DNA of 64,000 nt from an uncultured Tenacibaculum sp. (GTDB lineage Bacteria; Bacteroidota; Bacteroidia; Flavobacteriales; Flavobacteriaceae): assembly GCA_947504185.1 (NCBI GenBank), contig CANNGJ010000002.1:62001-126000 (forward strand). Reading direction: 5' to 3'. A program made the position numbers and the translations under genes. Below are positions 15,594-24,102 of this stretch, piece after piece. The notes under the pieces were generated by a model, which was not told the origin of the DNA, made no database searches, and was given only the letters and a program-made list of their open reading frames with translations. Positions within the stretch are counted from its first letter, which is position 1. Every line of letters begins with the position of its first letter.

Positions 15594-15830
15594 TTATTTT
15601 TTTGCGTCTTCTATATAGCTAACCGCTTGACCAACTGTACCGATGTTTTCAGCTTGATCGTCTGGAATTTGAATATCGAATTCTTTTTCGAATTCCATGA
15701 TTAACTCAACAGTATCTAAAGAATCTGCTCCTAAATCGTTTGTGAAGCTAGCTTCTGTTGTTACTTCGTTATCGTCTACTCCTAATTTGTCTACGATAAT
15801 TGCTTTTACTCTTGATGCAATGTCTGACAT
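15594..15830 (-). CDS. acpP: Acyl carrier protein
   Basis: Seventy-eight-residue acidic carrier of acyl chains. The phosphopantetheine attachment serine is Ser37 in [15 protein letters not shown]. It is the first gene of the acpP-fabF-rnc operon and has a good promoter upstream; purN is divergent on the other side. Confidence 0.98.
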   Translation of the reverse strand: MSDIASRVKAIIVDKLGVDDNEVTTEASFTNDLGADSLDTVELIMEFEKEFDIQIPDDQAENIGTVGQAVSYIEDAKK

Positions 15831-15861
15831 AATTTGTTTGTTTTAAAATTTAAAATCGAGG

Positions 15862-15892
15862 CAAAAATACAAATCTTAGTTATTAATTCTAA
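15862..15892 (-). promoter_or_regulatory. acpP operon promoter
   Basis: On the minus strand, TATTTTTG (-7, 15862-15869) lies 19 bp after TTAG (-33-like, 15889-15892), fitting the Bacteroidota consensus TTTG-N19-TAnnTTTG. It is 31 bp before the acpP ATG. Confidence 0.65.
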
Positions 15893-16008
15893 CTTTTGCT
15901 CAAAAATGTGATGTCTAATTTAAAAAAAATACTTGAATGTTTTGCTATAAACACCACCGTTGTTAATAATTATCCTTTTTTTTGTAGTAACAAAAACAAC
16001 TAATTTTC

Positions 16009-16578
16009 ATGAAAAGGATCGTAATTTTTGCTTCTGGCTCTGGTACCAATGCTGAAAACATCATTAAATATTTCCAATCTACTAAAACTGCGGTTGTTAC
16101 TCATGTTCTGTCTAACAATGAGCATGCCAAAGTTTTTGATCGTTGTGAACAGCTAAAAGTCGACGCTTCACTCTTTGATAAAGAGAGTCTTACGAAAGAT
16201 GACACTGTGTTAACTTTTTTACAAGTTGAAGCTGACATAATTGTACTTGCAGGCTTTTTATGGCGTATTCCATCAAAAATTGTAGAAGCTTTCCCAAACA
16301 AGATTATCAATATCCATCCTGCTTTATTACCTAAATATGGCGGAAAAGGCATGTATGGAATGAATGTACATAAGGCTGTTAAAGAAAATAATGATGCTGA
16401 AACAGGGATAACAATTCATTATGTAAATGAAAATTATGATGAAGGAGCTGTTATATTTCAGGCTAAAACATCTGTTGCGAAATCAGATTCAGCTGATGAA
16501 ATTGCAAAAAAAGTACATGAATTAGAATACAAACACTTTCCGAAAATAATAGAAGAGGTTATTTTAAAAAATGAGTAA
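16009..16578 (+). CDS. purN: Phosphoribosylglycinamide formyltransferase
   Basis: Transfers a formyl group from 10-formyltetrahydrofolate to GAR in purine synthesis. The 189-residue protein has the N-terminal FASGSGTNAENI loop, the catalytic NIHPALLPKYGGKGMYG block (Asn and His about 102-104) and the C-terminal GITIHYVNENYDEGAVIFQ with the third catalytic residue Asp. Length is standard. It overlaps the RNase H gene by 8 nt and is divergent from acpP. Confidence 0.97.
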   Translation: MKRIVIFASGSGTNAENIIKYFQSTKTAVVTHVLSNNEHAKVFDRCEQLKVDASLFDKESLTKDDTVLTFLQVEADIIVLAGFLWRIPSKIVEAFPNKIINIHPALLPKYGGKGMYGMNVHKAVKENNDAETGITIHYVNENYDEGAVIFQAKTSVAKSDSADEIAKKVHELEYKHFPKIIEEVILKNE

Positions 16579-17209
16579 GAAAAAGAAATATTATGTAGTT
16601 TGGAATGGTAAAAAAAAGGGAGTTTTTACTTCTTGGGATACTTGTAAAAAACAAATAGATGGTTTTACAGGAGCTCAATACAAAGCTTTTACAGATAAAA
16701 AAGAAGCTGAATTAGCTTTTACTAAAAGCTATAATGAGTACAAAGGGAAGAATACTAAAAAACCTACATTATCAGCTAAAGAAAAAGCTGCTTATGGAAA
16801 CCCAAATTTAGAAAGTATCTCTGTCGATGCTGCTTGTTCTGGGAATCCTGGACTTATGGAATACAGAGGAGTTCTTACACATGATAAAAAAGAAATATTT
16901 AAAATGGGGCCGTTTAAAAATGGGACCAATAACATTGGCGAATTTTTAGCTTTAGTACATGGAATAGCTTTGTTAAAAAGTAAAAAAATGGATAAACTTC
17001 CTATTTATTCTGATTCAAAAATTGCCATGAGTTGGGTTAAAAAAAAACAATGCAGAACTAATGTCGTTTTTGACAATAGTAATAAAGATATTCTAGATTT
17101 GATTAATCGTGCTGAAAAGTGGCTGAAAGAAAATACATTTAACAATCCATTATTAAAATGGGAAACCAAAGCTTGGGGTGAAATACCTGCTGATTTTGGT
17201 AGAAAATAA
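16571..17209 (+). CDS. Ribonuclease H with N-terminal viroplasmin domain
   Basis: Removes RNA from RNA-DNA hybrids. The 212-residue protein has a viroplasmin/HBD-like domain (about 1-50: YYVVWNGKKKGVFTSWDTC, GFTGAQYKAFTDKKEA) that binds hybrid duplexes, a linker, and an RNase H domain from about 75. Acidic catalytic residues are visible in SVDAACSGNPG (Asp), NNIGEFLALVHG (Glu), PIYSDSKIAMSW (Asp) and near the end in IPADFGRK (Asp). The start overlaps purN by 8 nt. A strong terminator follows. Confidence 0.93.
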   Translation: MSKKKKYYVVWNGKKKGVFTSWDTCKKQIDGFTGAQYKAFTDKKEAELAFTKSYNEYKGKNTKKPTLSAKEKAAYGNPNLESISVDAACSGNPGLMEYRGVLTHDKKEIFKMGPFKNGTNNIGEFLALVHGIALLKSKKMDKLPIYSDSKIAMSWVKKKQCRTNVVFDNSNKDILDLINRAEKWLKENTFNNPLLKWETKAWGEIPADFGRK

Positions 17210-17242
17210 AATAGCCGAGTAAAAAAATTTACTCGGCTATTT
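17209..17242. terminator. Bidirectional terminator
   Basis: Fifteen-base-pair perfect stem (AAATAGCCGAGTAAA / its complement) with a 4-nt loop, between convergent RNase H and the 115-aa secreted protein gene. Confidence 0.92.
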
Positions 17243-17260
17243 ATTTTATATAAAAAACTT

Positions 17261-17608
17261 TTATTTAATTGCCATTTTTGTCTCTTCTTTCCATGTTTGT
17301 ACACTAGCAATCGCACTATTTGCATAATCAATTTCTTTTAACCCATCTTTCTTCCACATAAACCATTTACCAACTTTCTTACCAGCTTCGTAATGTGCTA
17401 TTGCTATTTTATTTCCTTCAGAATCGAAAGAAACCCAAGTTCCTGTTAATTTTTTATCTTTAAAGAAACCTTGCTCTTTTACTTTACCATCCTTATGAAA
17501 ATAAGTAGCTTTTACTAAGTCTCCTGACTTTTCAAACTTTGGTTCTATATCTTGAGCTTGCAATAATGATACTGATAAAATACAAGCAGCTATTATTAAT
17601 TTCTTCAT
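17261..17608 (-). CDS. Secreted MORN/YwqK-like repeat protein
   Basis: A 115-residue protein with a signal peptide (MKKLIIAACILSVSLLQAQD) and repeated WY-x-x-G motifs of the MORN/YwqK type: ATYFHKDGKVKEQGFFKDKK, then LTGTWVSFDSEGNKIAIAHY, then KVGKWFMWKKDGLKEIDY. Similar flavobacterial proteins are sometimes labelled nicotinate-mononucleotide adenylyltransferase in databases; nothing here supports such an activity. Function unknown, probably periplasmic or surface-associated. Confidence 0.8.
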   Translation of the reverse strand: MKKLIIAACILSVSLLQAQDIEPKFEKSGDLVKATYFHKDGKVKEQGFFKDKKLTGTWVSFDSEGNKIAIAHYEAGKKVGKWFMWKKDGLKEIDYANSAIASVQTWKEETKMAIK

Positions 17609-17783
17609 ATCTAAAACTTTATGGATTAATACTTATATTACAAATATATAAATAATTTTACATATTTGAAACATTTACATAACATTAATTTAACATTAAG
17701 ATTTTGCTTTAGATTCTATTATAAAAATAAACCGCATAAAAATCGTTATATTTACAAGGTATTAATCACTAAAAAAAATTATT

Positions 17784-17984
17784 ATGGCAGTAATGAAAGT
17801 TATTGAAGTATTATCGAACTCAGACAAAAGCTGGGAAGATGCAACAAAAAAAGCTGTAAAACAGGCTTCAAAATCTGTAAAAAACATTAAATCTGTATTT
17901 GTACAATCGCAAAGTGCTGTTGTAGATGGAGATGATGTTACTGAGTTTAGAGTAAACTTAAAAGTTACTTTTGAAGTAAAGTAA
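17784..17984 (+). CDS. Dodecin family flavin-binding protein
   Basis: A 66-residue protein that forms dodecameric hollow spheres storing or buffering flavins. The sequence runs VIEVLSNSDKSWEDATKKAV, with the Trp of the flavin-stacking site in KSWEDA, then KSVKNIKSVFVQSQSAVV and the final strand FRVNLKVTFEVK. Length is exactly that of the family. Monocistronic, with a hairpin 32 bp after the stop. Confidence 0.95.
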   Translation: MAVMKVIEVLSNSDKSWEDATKKAVKQASKSVKNIKSVFVQSQSAVVDGDDVTEFRVNLKVTFEVK

Positions 17985-18016
17985 TCTTAAAATCGTATAT
18001 AATCAACTACTATTCA

Positions 18017-18042
18017 GCGGTTTTGATCCTAATCAAAACCGC
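18017..18042 (+). terminator. Terminator after dodecin gene
   Basis: Perfect 11-bp stem GCGGTTTTGAT (18017-18027) with 18032-18042, loop CCTA, followed by a T-rich stretch. Confidence 0.75.
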
Positions 18043-18062
18043 TTATTATTTATAAAAAACAC

Positions 18063-18416
18063 ATGAACACATTACAGTATATTTTTATAGGGTTAGTTGC
18101 TTTAATCCACATTTACATCGTTGTTTTAGAAATGATTTTATGGACAAAACCTAAAGGGATAAAAACTTTTGGGTTAAAATCTAAAGAATTTGCAGAAGAA
18201 ACAAAAGTTCTTGCTGCAAACCAAGGGTTATATAATGGCTTTTTAGCTGCTGGGTTAATTTGGGCGATGCTATCACAAAAAACAGACGTTGCTATTTTCT
18301 TTTTAGGTTGTGTTTTTGTTGCCGGAGTTTACGGTGCTTATTCTACAAAAAAACCGAGAATTTTCTTTATTCAATCTATACCAGCTTTAATTGGATTATT
18401 ATTTTTGTTATGGTAA
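18063..18416 (+). CDS. DUF1304 membrane protein
   Basis: A 117-residue four-helix membrane protein. It starts YIFIGLVALIHIYIVVLEMI and continues with the family's KEFAEETKVLAANQGLYNGF block, the WAMLSQKTDVAIFFLGCVFV helix and the C-terminal PALIGLLFLLW. This matches DUF1304, whose function is unknown. Single gene between dodecin and mscS. Confidence 0.9.
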   Translation: MNTLQYIFIGLVALIHIYIVVLEMILWTKPKGIKTFGLKSKEFAEETKVLAANQGLYNGFLAAGLIWAMLSQKTDVAIFFLGCVFVAGVYGAYSTKKPRIFFIQSIPALIGLLFLLW

Positions 18417-18477
18417 ATTGCGACACTTTAAAAACTAGCACTACTATAACATTTTATTAATTTTTTAAAACTTAAAC

Positions 18478-19284
18478 ATGGAAGAGTATTTAGATACATT
18501 TCAAAACTTATTAATTGACTACACTCCTAAAGTATTAACAGCTTTAGCTATTTTAATTGTTGGTTTATTTGCTATTAAATTTATAGTAAGAGCCTCTAAA
18601 AAGATTATGGGTAAACGTGGTATCGATATCACTTTACAAAAATTCTTAGGTGATTTAATTAGCTGGTCATTAAAAGCATTATTGTTTGTTACTGTAATTG
18701 CTAAATTAGGAGTTGCAACAACTTCTTTTGCAGCTATTATTGGTGCTGCTGGTTTAGCCGTTGGTTTAGCTTTACAAGGTTCTTTATCTAATTTTGCAGG
18801 TGGAGCAATAATTATGATTTTTAAACCTTTTAAAATTGGTGATTTAATTGAAGCTCAAGGCGTAACTGGTGTTGTAAAAGAAATTCAAATTTTTACTACT
18901 CACTTAAACACACCAGGTAATAAATTAGCTATTATTCCAAACGGAACATTATCTAACGGAAATATCATCAACTATACTGCTGAAGGCAAATTAAGAGTAG
19001 ATTTAACTTTTGGTGTTTCTTACGATGCAGACATTAAACAATCGAAAGAGATTTTAATGGAGGTATTAGCATCTAACCCTAGAGTATTAAAAGACCCTGC
19101 TCCTTCAGTTAATGTATCTGAATTAGCAGATAGCTCTGTAAACTTTGCTGTTAGACCTTGGGCTAACGTAGCAGATTATTGGGACGTATACTTTGAAACT
19201 ACTGAAAATGTAAAATTAGCCTTGGATAAGGCTGGTATTGAAATACCATATCCACACTCTGTTGAAATTCAGAAAGAAGGCTAA
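18478..19284 (+). CDS. mscS: Small-conductance mechanosensitive channel (MscS family)
   Basis: A 268-residue inner-membrane channel that opens on membrane tension during osmotic downshock. Three transmembrane helices are visible, the third being the pore-lining AAIIGAAGLAVGLALQGSLS (Gly/Ala-packed TM3). The beta-domain follows with NFAGGAIIMIFKPFKIGD and VVKEIQIFTTHLNTPGN, then the C-terminal alpha/beta domain. Length is close to E. coli MscS (286). The stop overlaps tsaB's stop tail-to-tail by 4 nt. Confidence 0.95.
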   Translation: MEEYLDTFQNLLIDYTPKVLTALAILIVGLFAIKFIVRASKKIMGKRGIDITLQKFLGDLISWSLKALLFVTVIAKLGVATTSFAAIIGAAGLAVGLALQGSLSNFAGGAIIMIFKPFKIGDLIEAQGVTGVVKEIQIFTTHLNTPGNKLAIIPNGTLSNGNIINYTAEGKLRVDLTFGVSYDADIKQSKEILMEVLASNPRVLKDPAPSVNVSELADSSVNFAVRPWANVADYWDVYFETTENVKLALDKAGIEIPYPHSVEIQKEG

Positions 19285-19958
19285 ACTTTCTTTTTTTGTG
19301 GAGTAACCACAAAATCTTTTAAATAAAAAGGTTCAAAATAAGCGACATCTTCGATGTCGTTTTTTTTGAACTTTTCATAACTTAAAACAGCCATTTCTTT
19401 TGCTGACGGAAACTTCGCTTCAATAAAATTAGCATTCTCATTAGTTAATATTTCTTTACATTTCTCAGCCCCATCTCCTAAAAAATAAACCTTCCCTTTT
19501 TCTAATTCCTTTTTAAAAGAATCTTCGTCAATTATCTCAGCTTTAATCTCTCTTACTTGTTCATAATTTGGATTGTAAACTGCAGAATACACTTCCATTC
19601 TACGAGCATCTAACATTGGTATAATCACACCTTCTTCAACTGAAATAGCATGAGATAAAGACGTTAAAGTTTCTATAGAAATCAATGGCTTGTCAAAAGC
19701 AAAACACAAACCTTTTGCAGCTGAAACACCTATTCGCAAACCTGTATAAGAACCAGGACCTTTACTAACCGCTACAGCATCTAGCTCACTAGTTTTAATC
19801 TTTGTTTCATCTAATATTTCTTGAATAAATGGATGTAACTTTTCAGCATGTGAATAGTTTCCATCATTTAATTCTCTAATTGCTAAAACGACTCCGTCTT
19901 TTGCTAAACTAACTGAACAGTTTTTTGTTGCTGTTTCTATATTTAAGATTGTTGCCAA
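19281..19958 (-). CDS. tsaB: tRNA threonylcarbamoyladenosine biosynthesis protein TsaB
   Basis: TsaB is the scaffold partner of TsaD in making t6A37 on ANN-decoding tRNAs. The sequence ATILNIETATKNCSVSLAKD, then GPGSYTGLRIGVSAAKGLCF and MLDARRMEVYSAVY is typical. The frame opens at a TTG at 19982, but that codon lies inside a -7-like box (TATCTTTG). The family N-terminus (ATILNIETAT) points to the TTG at 19956-19958, giving 225 residues. A non-ATG start is therefore likely. Confidence 0.93.
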   Translation of the reverse strand: MATILNIETATKNCSVSLAKDGVVLAIRELNDGNYSHAEKLHPFIQEILDETKIKTSELDAVAVSKGPGSYTGLRIGVSAAKGLCFAFDKPLISIETLTSLSHAISVEEGVIIPMLDARRMEVYSAVYNPNYEQVREIKAEIIDEDSFKKELEKGKVYFLGDGAEKCKEILTNENANFIEAKFPSAKEMAVLSYEKFKKNDIEDVAYFEPFYLKDFVVTPQKKKV

Positions 19959-19979
19959 ACTGAAATTATTTTTATGAGG

Positions 19980-19987
19980 CAAAGATA
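19980..19987 (-). promoter_or_regulatory. -7 element of tsaB promoter
   Basis: Minus strand TATCTTTG fits TAnnTTTG. Transcription would begin a few bases inside the upstream open frame, supporting the inner TTG start of tsaB. Confidence 0.45.
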
Positions 19988-20000
19988 CATTATAAAGAAA

Positions 20001-20029
20001 AACCCCGTTAAATAAAATCTAACGAGGTT
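20001..20029 (-). terminator. Terminator of the TolC-family gene
   Basis: Ten-base-pair stem with one wobble (AACCCCGTTA 20001-20010 with TAACGAGGTT 20020-20029), followed on the minus strand by TTTTTC. Confidence 0.75.
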
Positions 20030-20052
20030 TCACAACAATAAAATCTTTATTA

Positions 20053-21438
20053 CTAATCTACTATTGATTCACCAAAGTAGAACTTTAATACTTTTGTTTT
20101 AAATACGTAATCGTATTTTGCTCTAATCATTGCTCCTTCTGCGTTTACCAAACGGTTACGAACTTGATCAAAATCAAACTGTGTCATCGAACCGTAATCG
20201 TAGCTTACTTGTGCATTTTTAAACGCTTCTTTTTGTGCGTCTAATGAAATTTTAGCTGCTTCAAATGTTTTTGCAGCTGCTTTAGCATCTAAAAATGCCT
20301 TTTCTATTTCTTGCTGTAACTGTAACTTCTGGCTTTCTAAAGCAAACTTACTTTGCTCTTTATTTATAATAGATTTTGCAACTCTATTCTTCGTTTGAAA
20401 ACGATTAAATATTGGTACATTTAATGAAAGTCCCAAACCGTAACTTAAATTATTATCTAACTGTGTACCAAAACCGTTAGGTATTGAAACCACCGTATTA
20501 GTAACAGGATCTAGTTGTTGAATTACATCAGGCTCTCCAAATACCGTAAAGTAAGATGTCCTAGCATTAGCTGAATAAGTTAAAGTTGGCAAATATGCTC
20601 CTTTAGCTAATTCAATCCCTAAATCTGCATTTTCAACATTTAATTTAGCCCTTCCTATTTCTGGTCTATTTGTTAATGCTTTATTATACACTTCATTAGC
20701 ACTATTATACAATAACGCAGCCGAAGGTGAATCAACCTCCATAGTCATCACATTAAAATTATCAGACGAAATCTGGAGCATTTGTGCTAATTGTAATAAA
20801 GCTAAATTTAAAGTATTCTCTTGTAAAACAACATTTTGAACATCATTAGCTGCTGTTGATTGCACGTTTAACAAATCTCCTTTAGGAACAGCTCCTGCAT
20901 CAAATTGAGCCTGCGCTCTATCTATTTGTTTTTTACTAATTTCAGCTTGAGTTTTAGCCACCGCTAAATTTTCTTTAGCAAATAATACATTTAAATAAGT
21001 GTTTACCACATTTAAAGAAATGTCATTTTCGATTTTAGCCAAATCTAATTTATTTCCTTCAATATTTAATATAGATTGCTTCTTTGAATTTAAATTTCTA
21101 AATCCATTAAAGATAGTTCCTCCAGCGTTTAAACTAAAGTTCGTAGAATATCTATCTTGACTAGTGTTCACACCACTAATACCTGAAGACAAGCCGAAAG
21201 AACCATTGTGAGAATTACTAAACCCTAAATTAGGTAAAAAATTTCCTTTAGCAATTTCAACATCTTTTTCAGCTAATTCAATGTTAAGTCTGTTTTGCTT
21301 AATAGTAATGTTGTTTTTCAACGCATGATCAACACATTCTTTAAGTGTCCATTGTTTTTGAGAAAAACCAGCTAATGAAGTAAACAAAGCTGCGAGTAAT
21401 ACAATTTTAGTTTTCAAGACAAATATTTTTTTGTTCAT
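20053..21438 (-). CDS. TolC-family outer membrane efflux protein
   Basis: A 461-residue outer-membrane channel component of a tripartite efflux or type I secretion system. A signal peptide (IVLLAALFTSLAGFSQKQ) precedes two TolC repeats of long alpha-helices and beta-strands: WTLKECVDHALKNNITIKQN (family N-terminal motif), NVVNTYLNVLFAKENLAVAK, AQFDAGAVPKGDLLNVQS, and the second repeat with GLGLSLNVPIFNRFQTKNRV and YDYGSMTQFDFDQVRNRL. No membrane-fusion or pump gene is adjacent in the window, so the partner is unknown. Confidence 0.94.
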   Translation of the reverse strand: MNKKIFVLKTKIVLLAALFTSLAGFSQKQWTLKECVDHALKNNITIKQNRLNIELAEKDVEIAKGNFLPNLGFSNSHNGSFGLSSGISGVNTSQDRYSTNFSLNAGGTIFNGFRNLNSKKQSILNIEGNKLDLAKIENDISLNVVNTYLNVLFAKENLAVAKTQAEISKKQIDRAQAQFDAGAVPKGDLLNVQSTAANDVQNVVLQENTLNLALLQLAQMLQISSDNFNVMTMEVDSPSAALLYNSANEVYNKALTNRPEIGRAKLNVENADLGIELAKGAYLPTLTYSANARTSYFTVFGEPDVIQQLDPVTNTVVSIPNGFGTQLDNNLSYGLGLSLNVPIFNRFQTKNRVAKSIINKEQSKFALESQKLQLQQEIEKAFLDAKAAAKTFEAAKISLDAQKEAFKNAQVSYDYGSMTQFDFDQVRNRLVNAEGAMIRAKYDYVFKTKVLKFYFGESIVD

Positions 21439-21635
21439 TATTGTTAGTCAATTGATGTTCCAAAAAAGAAACAAATCATAATTAACTATTATTTAGTTGA
21501 TTATGAAATTTTAAATATTAATTAAGTGTTTGATTCTGAACATTAACAAGTACAAAACCGTACAATTATTTTAATTTGTTTTTATATGACGACTAAAAGT
21601 AGAATATGTTACAAAAAAACTCTCTTATTAGAATG

Positions 21636-21851
21636 TTAATTTTTAGTTGCCTTTTTATGACGGTATAAAAAATAGAAAAGGACACCAACTAAGATGTACG
21701 GAAACACCATTAAATAAGTAATTCCATTATTAACACCTTCAGCCATAGTTTCATTTCCTCCTTCTACTACTGCTTTACACATTGCACATTGTGCAGAAGC
21801 ATTTACAGCAACAAATAAAAATATTATTATAGATAATAATTTTTTAAACAT
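21636..21851 (-). CDS. Small secreted/anchored Cys-pair protein in the oxidase block
   Basis: A 71-residue protein with a signal peptide (LLSIIIFLFVAVNASA) followed directly by QCAMCKAVVEGG, a CxxC pair, and one transmembrane helix (YLMVFPYILVGVLFYFLY). The start overlaps the DUF420 gene by 8 nt. Small proteins of this kind recur near cytochrome oxidase genes in Flavobacteriaceae. A role in copper or thiol handling is suggested by the CxxC and by the SCO gene in the same unit, but is inference. Confidence 0.75.
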   Translation of the reverse strand: MFKKLLSIIIFLFVAVNASAQCAMCKAVVEGGNETMAEGVNNGITYLMVFPYILVGVLFYFLYRHKKATKN

Positions 21852-22365
21852 AATAAGGAGATATCATTAAATATACGACTACACCAGTAACAGCTACATA
21901 CAACCATAACGGAAATGTAATTTTAGCGATTTTTTTATGTTCTGGAAAATTACCTAAACGTGCTCTCATGTATGTAATTAACACAAAAGGAATTACAACT
22001 ATTGATAATACAATATGCGTTAACAATATAAATACGTATATACCTTTAATTATTCCTTCTCCTCCAAATTTAGTGGAATCAGAAGTCATATGATATGCTA
22101 CATACATTACTAAAAATAAAGCTGAACAAATAATAGCAGTTGTATTTAACTGCTCGTGTAATTTTCTGTTTCCTTTTTTTATTGCAACAACTGATGCAAC
22201 TAATAATACTGCTGTTAAACCGTTTATACTAGCATATATCGGCGGTAAAAATGTTAACGGCTTTACATTAGGTATTTTAATAAAAAATAATCCAGCTACA
22301 GCTAAAGGGATTAATACAGAAATAATTGTAATTAACTTTTTATACTTTTTTTCTTCAGTGCTCAT
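21844..22365 (-). CDS. DUF420 membrane protein
   Basis: A 173-residue protein with five transmembrane helices, including FLPPIYASINGLTAVLLVAS and KLHEQLNTTAIICSALFLVM, the DUF420 pattern. DUF420 proteins are regular neighbours of heme-copper oxidase genes (CtaM-like); an assembly role is suspected. It sits 1 bp after SCO and overlaps the 71-aa gene, so SCO, DUF420 and the Cys-pair protein form a tight unit. Confidence 0.92.
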   Translation of the reverse strand: MSTEEKKYKKLITIISVLIPLAVAGLFFIKIPNVKPLTFLPPIYASINGLTAVLLVASVVAIKKGNRKLHEQLNTTAIICSALFLVMYVAYHMTSDSTKFGGEGIIKGIYVFILLTHIVLSIVVIPFVLITYMRARLGNFPEHKKIAKITFPLWLYVAVTGVVVYLMISPYYV

Positions 22366-22366
22366 A

Positions 22367-23014
22367 CTACTCTTTTAATAATAACTTAATGTCTTGTTTT
22401 AACTCTTTTATTTGATTTCCAAAACCATGCTCATCTAAAGCTCTATAATACATTATCGGATTTCCATGTTCATCGTAACGAGAACGGATATATCCATCTT
22501 TATCCACTAAAGCAAATAACCCTGAATGTTCAAACCCTCCATGCGAAACCTCACCTTTCCCTGCAAATAACTTAAATCCTTCATTTGATAAATCGTACAC
22601 AACATCCTCTGGTTTTCCTGTTAACATATGCCAGTTTTTATGATTGATTCCATTTTGTTTAGCGTACGCTTTTAACTGATTTGGAGTGTCTATTTCTGGT
22701 GTGATAGAGAATGATGCTATTCCGAAATTAGGATTTCCCATAAACTCATTTTGCACCTCTACCATTCTTGCATTCATAATAGGACAGATAGTTGGACAAG
22801 TAGCAAAGAAAAACTCTACCACATATACCTTGTCCGCATAATCTTTATTTGTAATCTTTTTTCCATCTTGATTCACAAACTCAAAAGAAGGTACTTTAGT
22901 AAATTTATGCAAATCTGCTGTCTGAAAGTGTTTTACAATTTTTGGTACTGAATAAATACCAAACAATAAAATTATAAAGGAAATACCAACGTATGAATAG
23001 TTACTTTTTTTCAT
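22367..23014 (-). CDS. SCO1/SenC family copper chaperone
   Basis: A 215-residue thioredoxin-fold protein that delivers copper to the CuA site of cytochrome oxidase. One N-terminal membrane anchor (YVGISFIILLFGIYSVPKIV) is followed by the copper-binding FFFATCPTICPIMNARM (Cys73 and Cys77) and a distal His in HSGLFALVDKDGYIR. It overlaps the upstream 226-aa membrane gene by 14 nt. A second SCO-like gene lies at the end of this window. Confidence 0.94.
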   Translation of the reverse strand: MKKSNYSYVGISFIILLFGIYSVPKIVKHFQTADLHKFTKVPSFEFVNQDGKKITNKDYADKVYVVEFFFATCPTICPIMNARMVEVQNEFMGNPNFGIASFSITPEIDTPNQLKAYAKQNGINHKNWHMLTGKPEDVVYDLSNEGFKLFAGKGEVSHGGFEHSGLFALVDKDGYIRSRYDEHGNPIMYYRALDEHGFGNQIKELKQDIKLLLKE

Positions 23015-23681
23015 TTGAAATACTATTTGTTCTTCTATCTTCGCTCCTATTATTCTTCTTCAATGCTAATTTATACTCTACTAAAACAACACTTATATCA
23101 TCAATCATATCGTTTTTAAGTTCTGCAACAGATTTCATGTTATATCCGAATAAACTTTTATCAGATAAGCTTTTAATTGTTGATTTTCCTCTTCTTAAAT
23201 TAAGTTCTTTATCAATAATATACGCTTTTGATGAGTGAAAATTTTCATCTAAAGAACTTGAAGTTTTAAAACTTTCATGTAAAGCTTGCATCTCTTCAGC
23301 AGAGGCAAAAATAAAATCCCATCTAGCTAAATCAGTATTAACACTTAACATTTTTTTCAGTTCTTCTATTGCTTGTTTTTGACTCTCGTCGACAAAAGAA
23401 ATCATCTGAAAACTTACATAATTATCAAATTTAGTATAAATTTTTTCCTTTAAATTATATACTTCTCCTTTTGCTAAGTCAATATCATTTCCTAAAAAAG
23501 AAACTACCGTAACTCTCTTTTCAAAAGTAAAATTCTTATCAATTAAAGAAACATCAATAACACTTTTAGATACTATCGGTAATTTTCCAAAATTATGCGT
23601 GCTCAATTGCAATAATATATAAAACAATATAGGCACGAAAAATAATACAAATAGTACAATATGTTTTTTAGAAATCTTCAT
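23001..23681 (-). CDS. Membrane-anchored protein of the SCO/oxidase unit
   Basis: A 226-residue protein with one N-terminal transmembrane helix (HIVLFVLFFVPILFYILLQL) and an extracytoplasmic domain that may be a degenerate thioredoxin fold: KRVTVVSFLGNDIDLAKG, then FQMISFVDESQKQAIEELK, then KAYIIDKELNLRRGK, but without a CxxC or CxxxC. The frame is open from 23732, but the extra 17 residues run through the terminator hairpin, so I start at ATG 23681. It overlaps SCO by 14 nt. It could be a non-metal-binding SCO relative; that is inference from the order of strands. Confidence 0.75.
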   Translation of the reverse strand: MKISKKHIVLFVLFFVPILFYILLQLSTHNFGKLPIVSKSVIDVSLIDKNFTFEKRVTVVSFLGNDIDLAKGEVYNLKEKIYTKFDNYVSFQMISFVDESQKQAIEELKKMLSVNTDLARWDFIFASAEEMQALHESFKTSSSLDENFHSSKAYIIDKELNLRRGKSTIKSLSDKSLFGYNMKSVAELKNDMIDDISVVLVEYKLALKKNNRSEDRRTNSISNEKK

Positions 23682-23704
23682 TTTATTATAAATTAAAGAC
23701 AAAA

Positions 23705-23726
23705 AAAGGTGGTTAAAACCACCTTT
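23705..23726 (-). terminator. Terminator after cytochrome oxidase subunit IV gene
   Basis: Perfect 10-bp stem AAAGGTGGTT / AACCACCTTT with a 2-nt loop; on the minus strand it is followed by a T-run. It separates the oxidase operon from the SCO unit, though read-through is possible. Confidence 0.8.
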
Positions 23727-23744
23727 CTTCAAATTTTTATAAAA

Positions 23745-24083
23745 TTACCATTTTACTAATGGCGCTAATGTTTCGTGTAAATAATCTCCTTCTATTAATA
23801 CAATGAATAATAAGTATGAGATTAAGAATACTGCTGTCCAAACGATAGCTCTTCTAAACCATGTTTTTTCACCTTCTAAATGCATAAAAGCCCATGCAAT
23901 ATAATAAGCTTTTGCTATTGTTAAGATGATGAAAATCCAGTTTAACCAACTAGTTCCCCATCCTTGTAAATGTAATGATGCTGGTTTAACAATACCTAAT
24001 CCAACTTCAACTGTTGTTATGATTGTTAACAATGCTAAAACAACCCAAATTCTTTTTTTATTCGATTCGTGTGCGTGACCCAT
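23745..24083 (-). CDS. Cytochrome c oxidase subunit IV family protein
   Basis: A 112-residue protein with three transmembrane helices: RIWVVLALLTIITTVEVGLG, NWIFIILTIAKAYYIAWAFM then HLEGEK, and VWTAVFLISYLLFIVLIEGD. This is the prokaryotic subunit IV (CyoD/COX4-like) layout, a small structural subunit of heme-copper oxidase. It follows the 327-aa subunit III gene by 19 bp. Confidence 0.93.
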   Translation of the reverse strand: MGHAHESNKKRIWVVLALLTIITTVEVGLGIVKPASLHLQGWGTSWLNWIFIILTIAKAYYIAWAFMHLEGEKTWFRRAIVWTAVFLISYLLFIVLIEGDYLHETLAPLVKW

Positions 24084-24102
24084 TTTTAATATCGCTTTTA
24101 AA

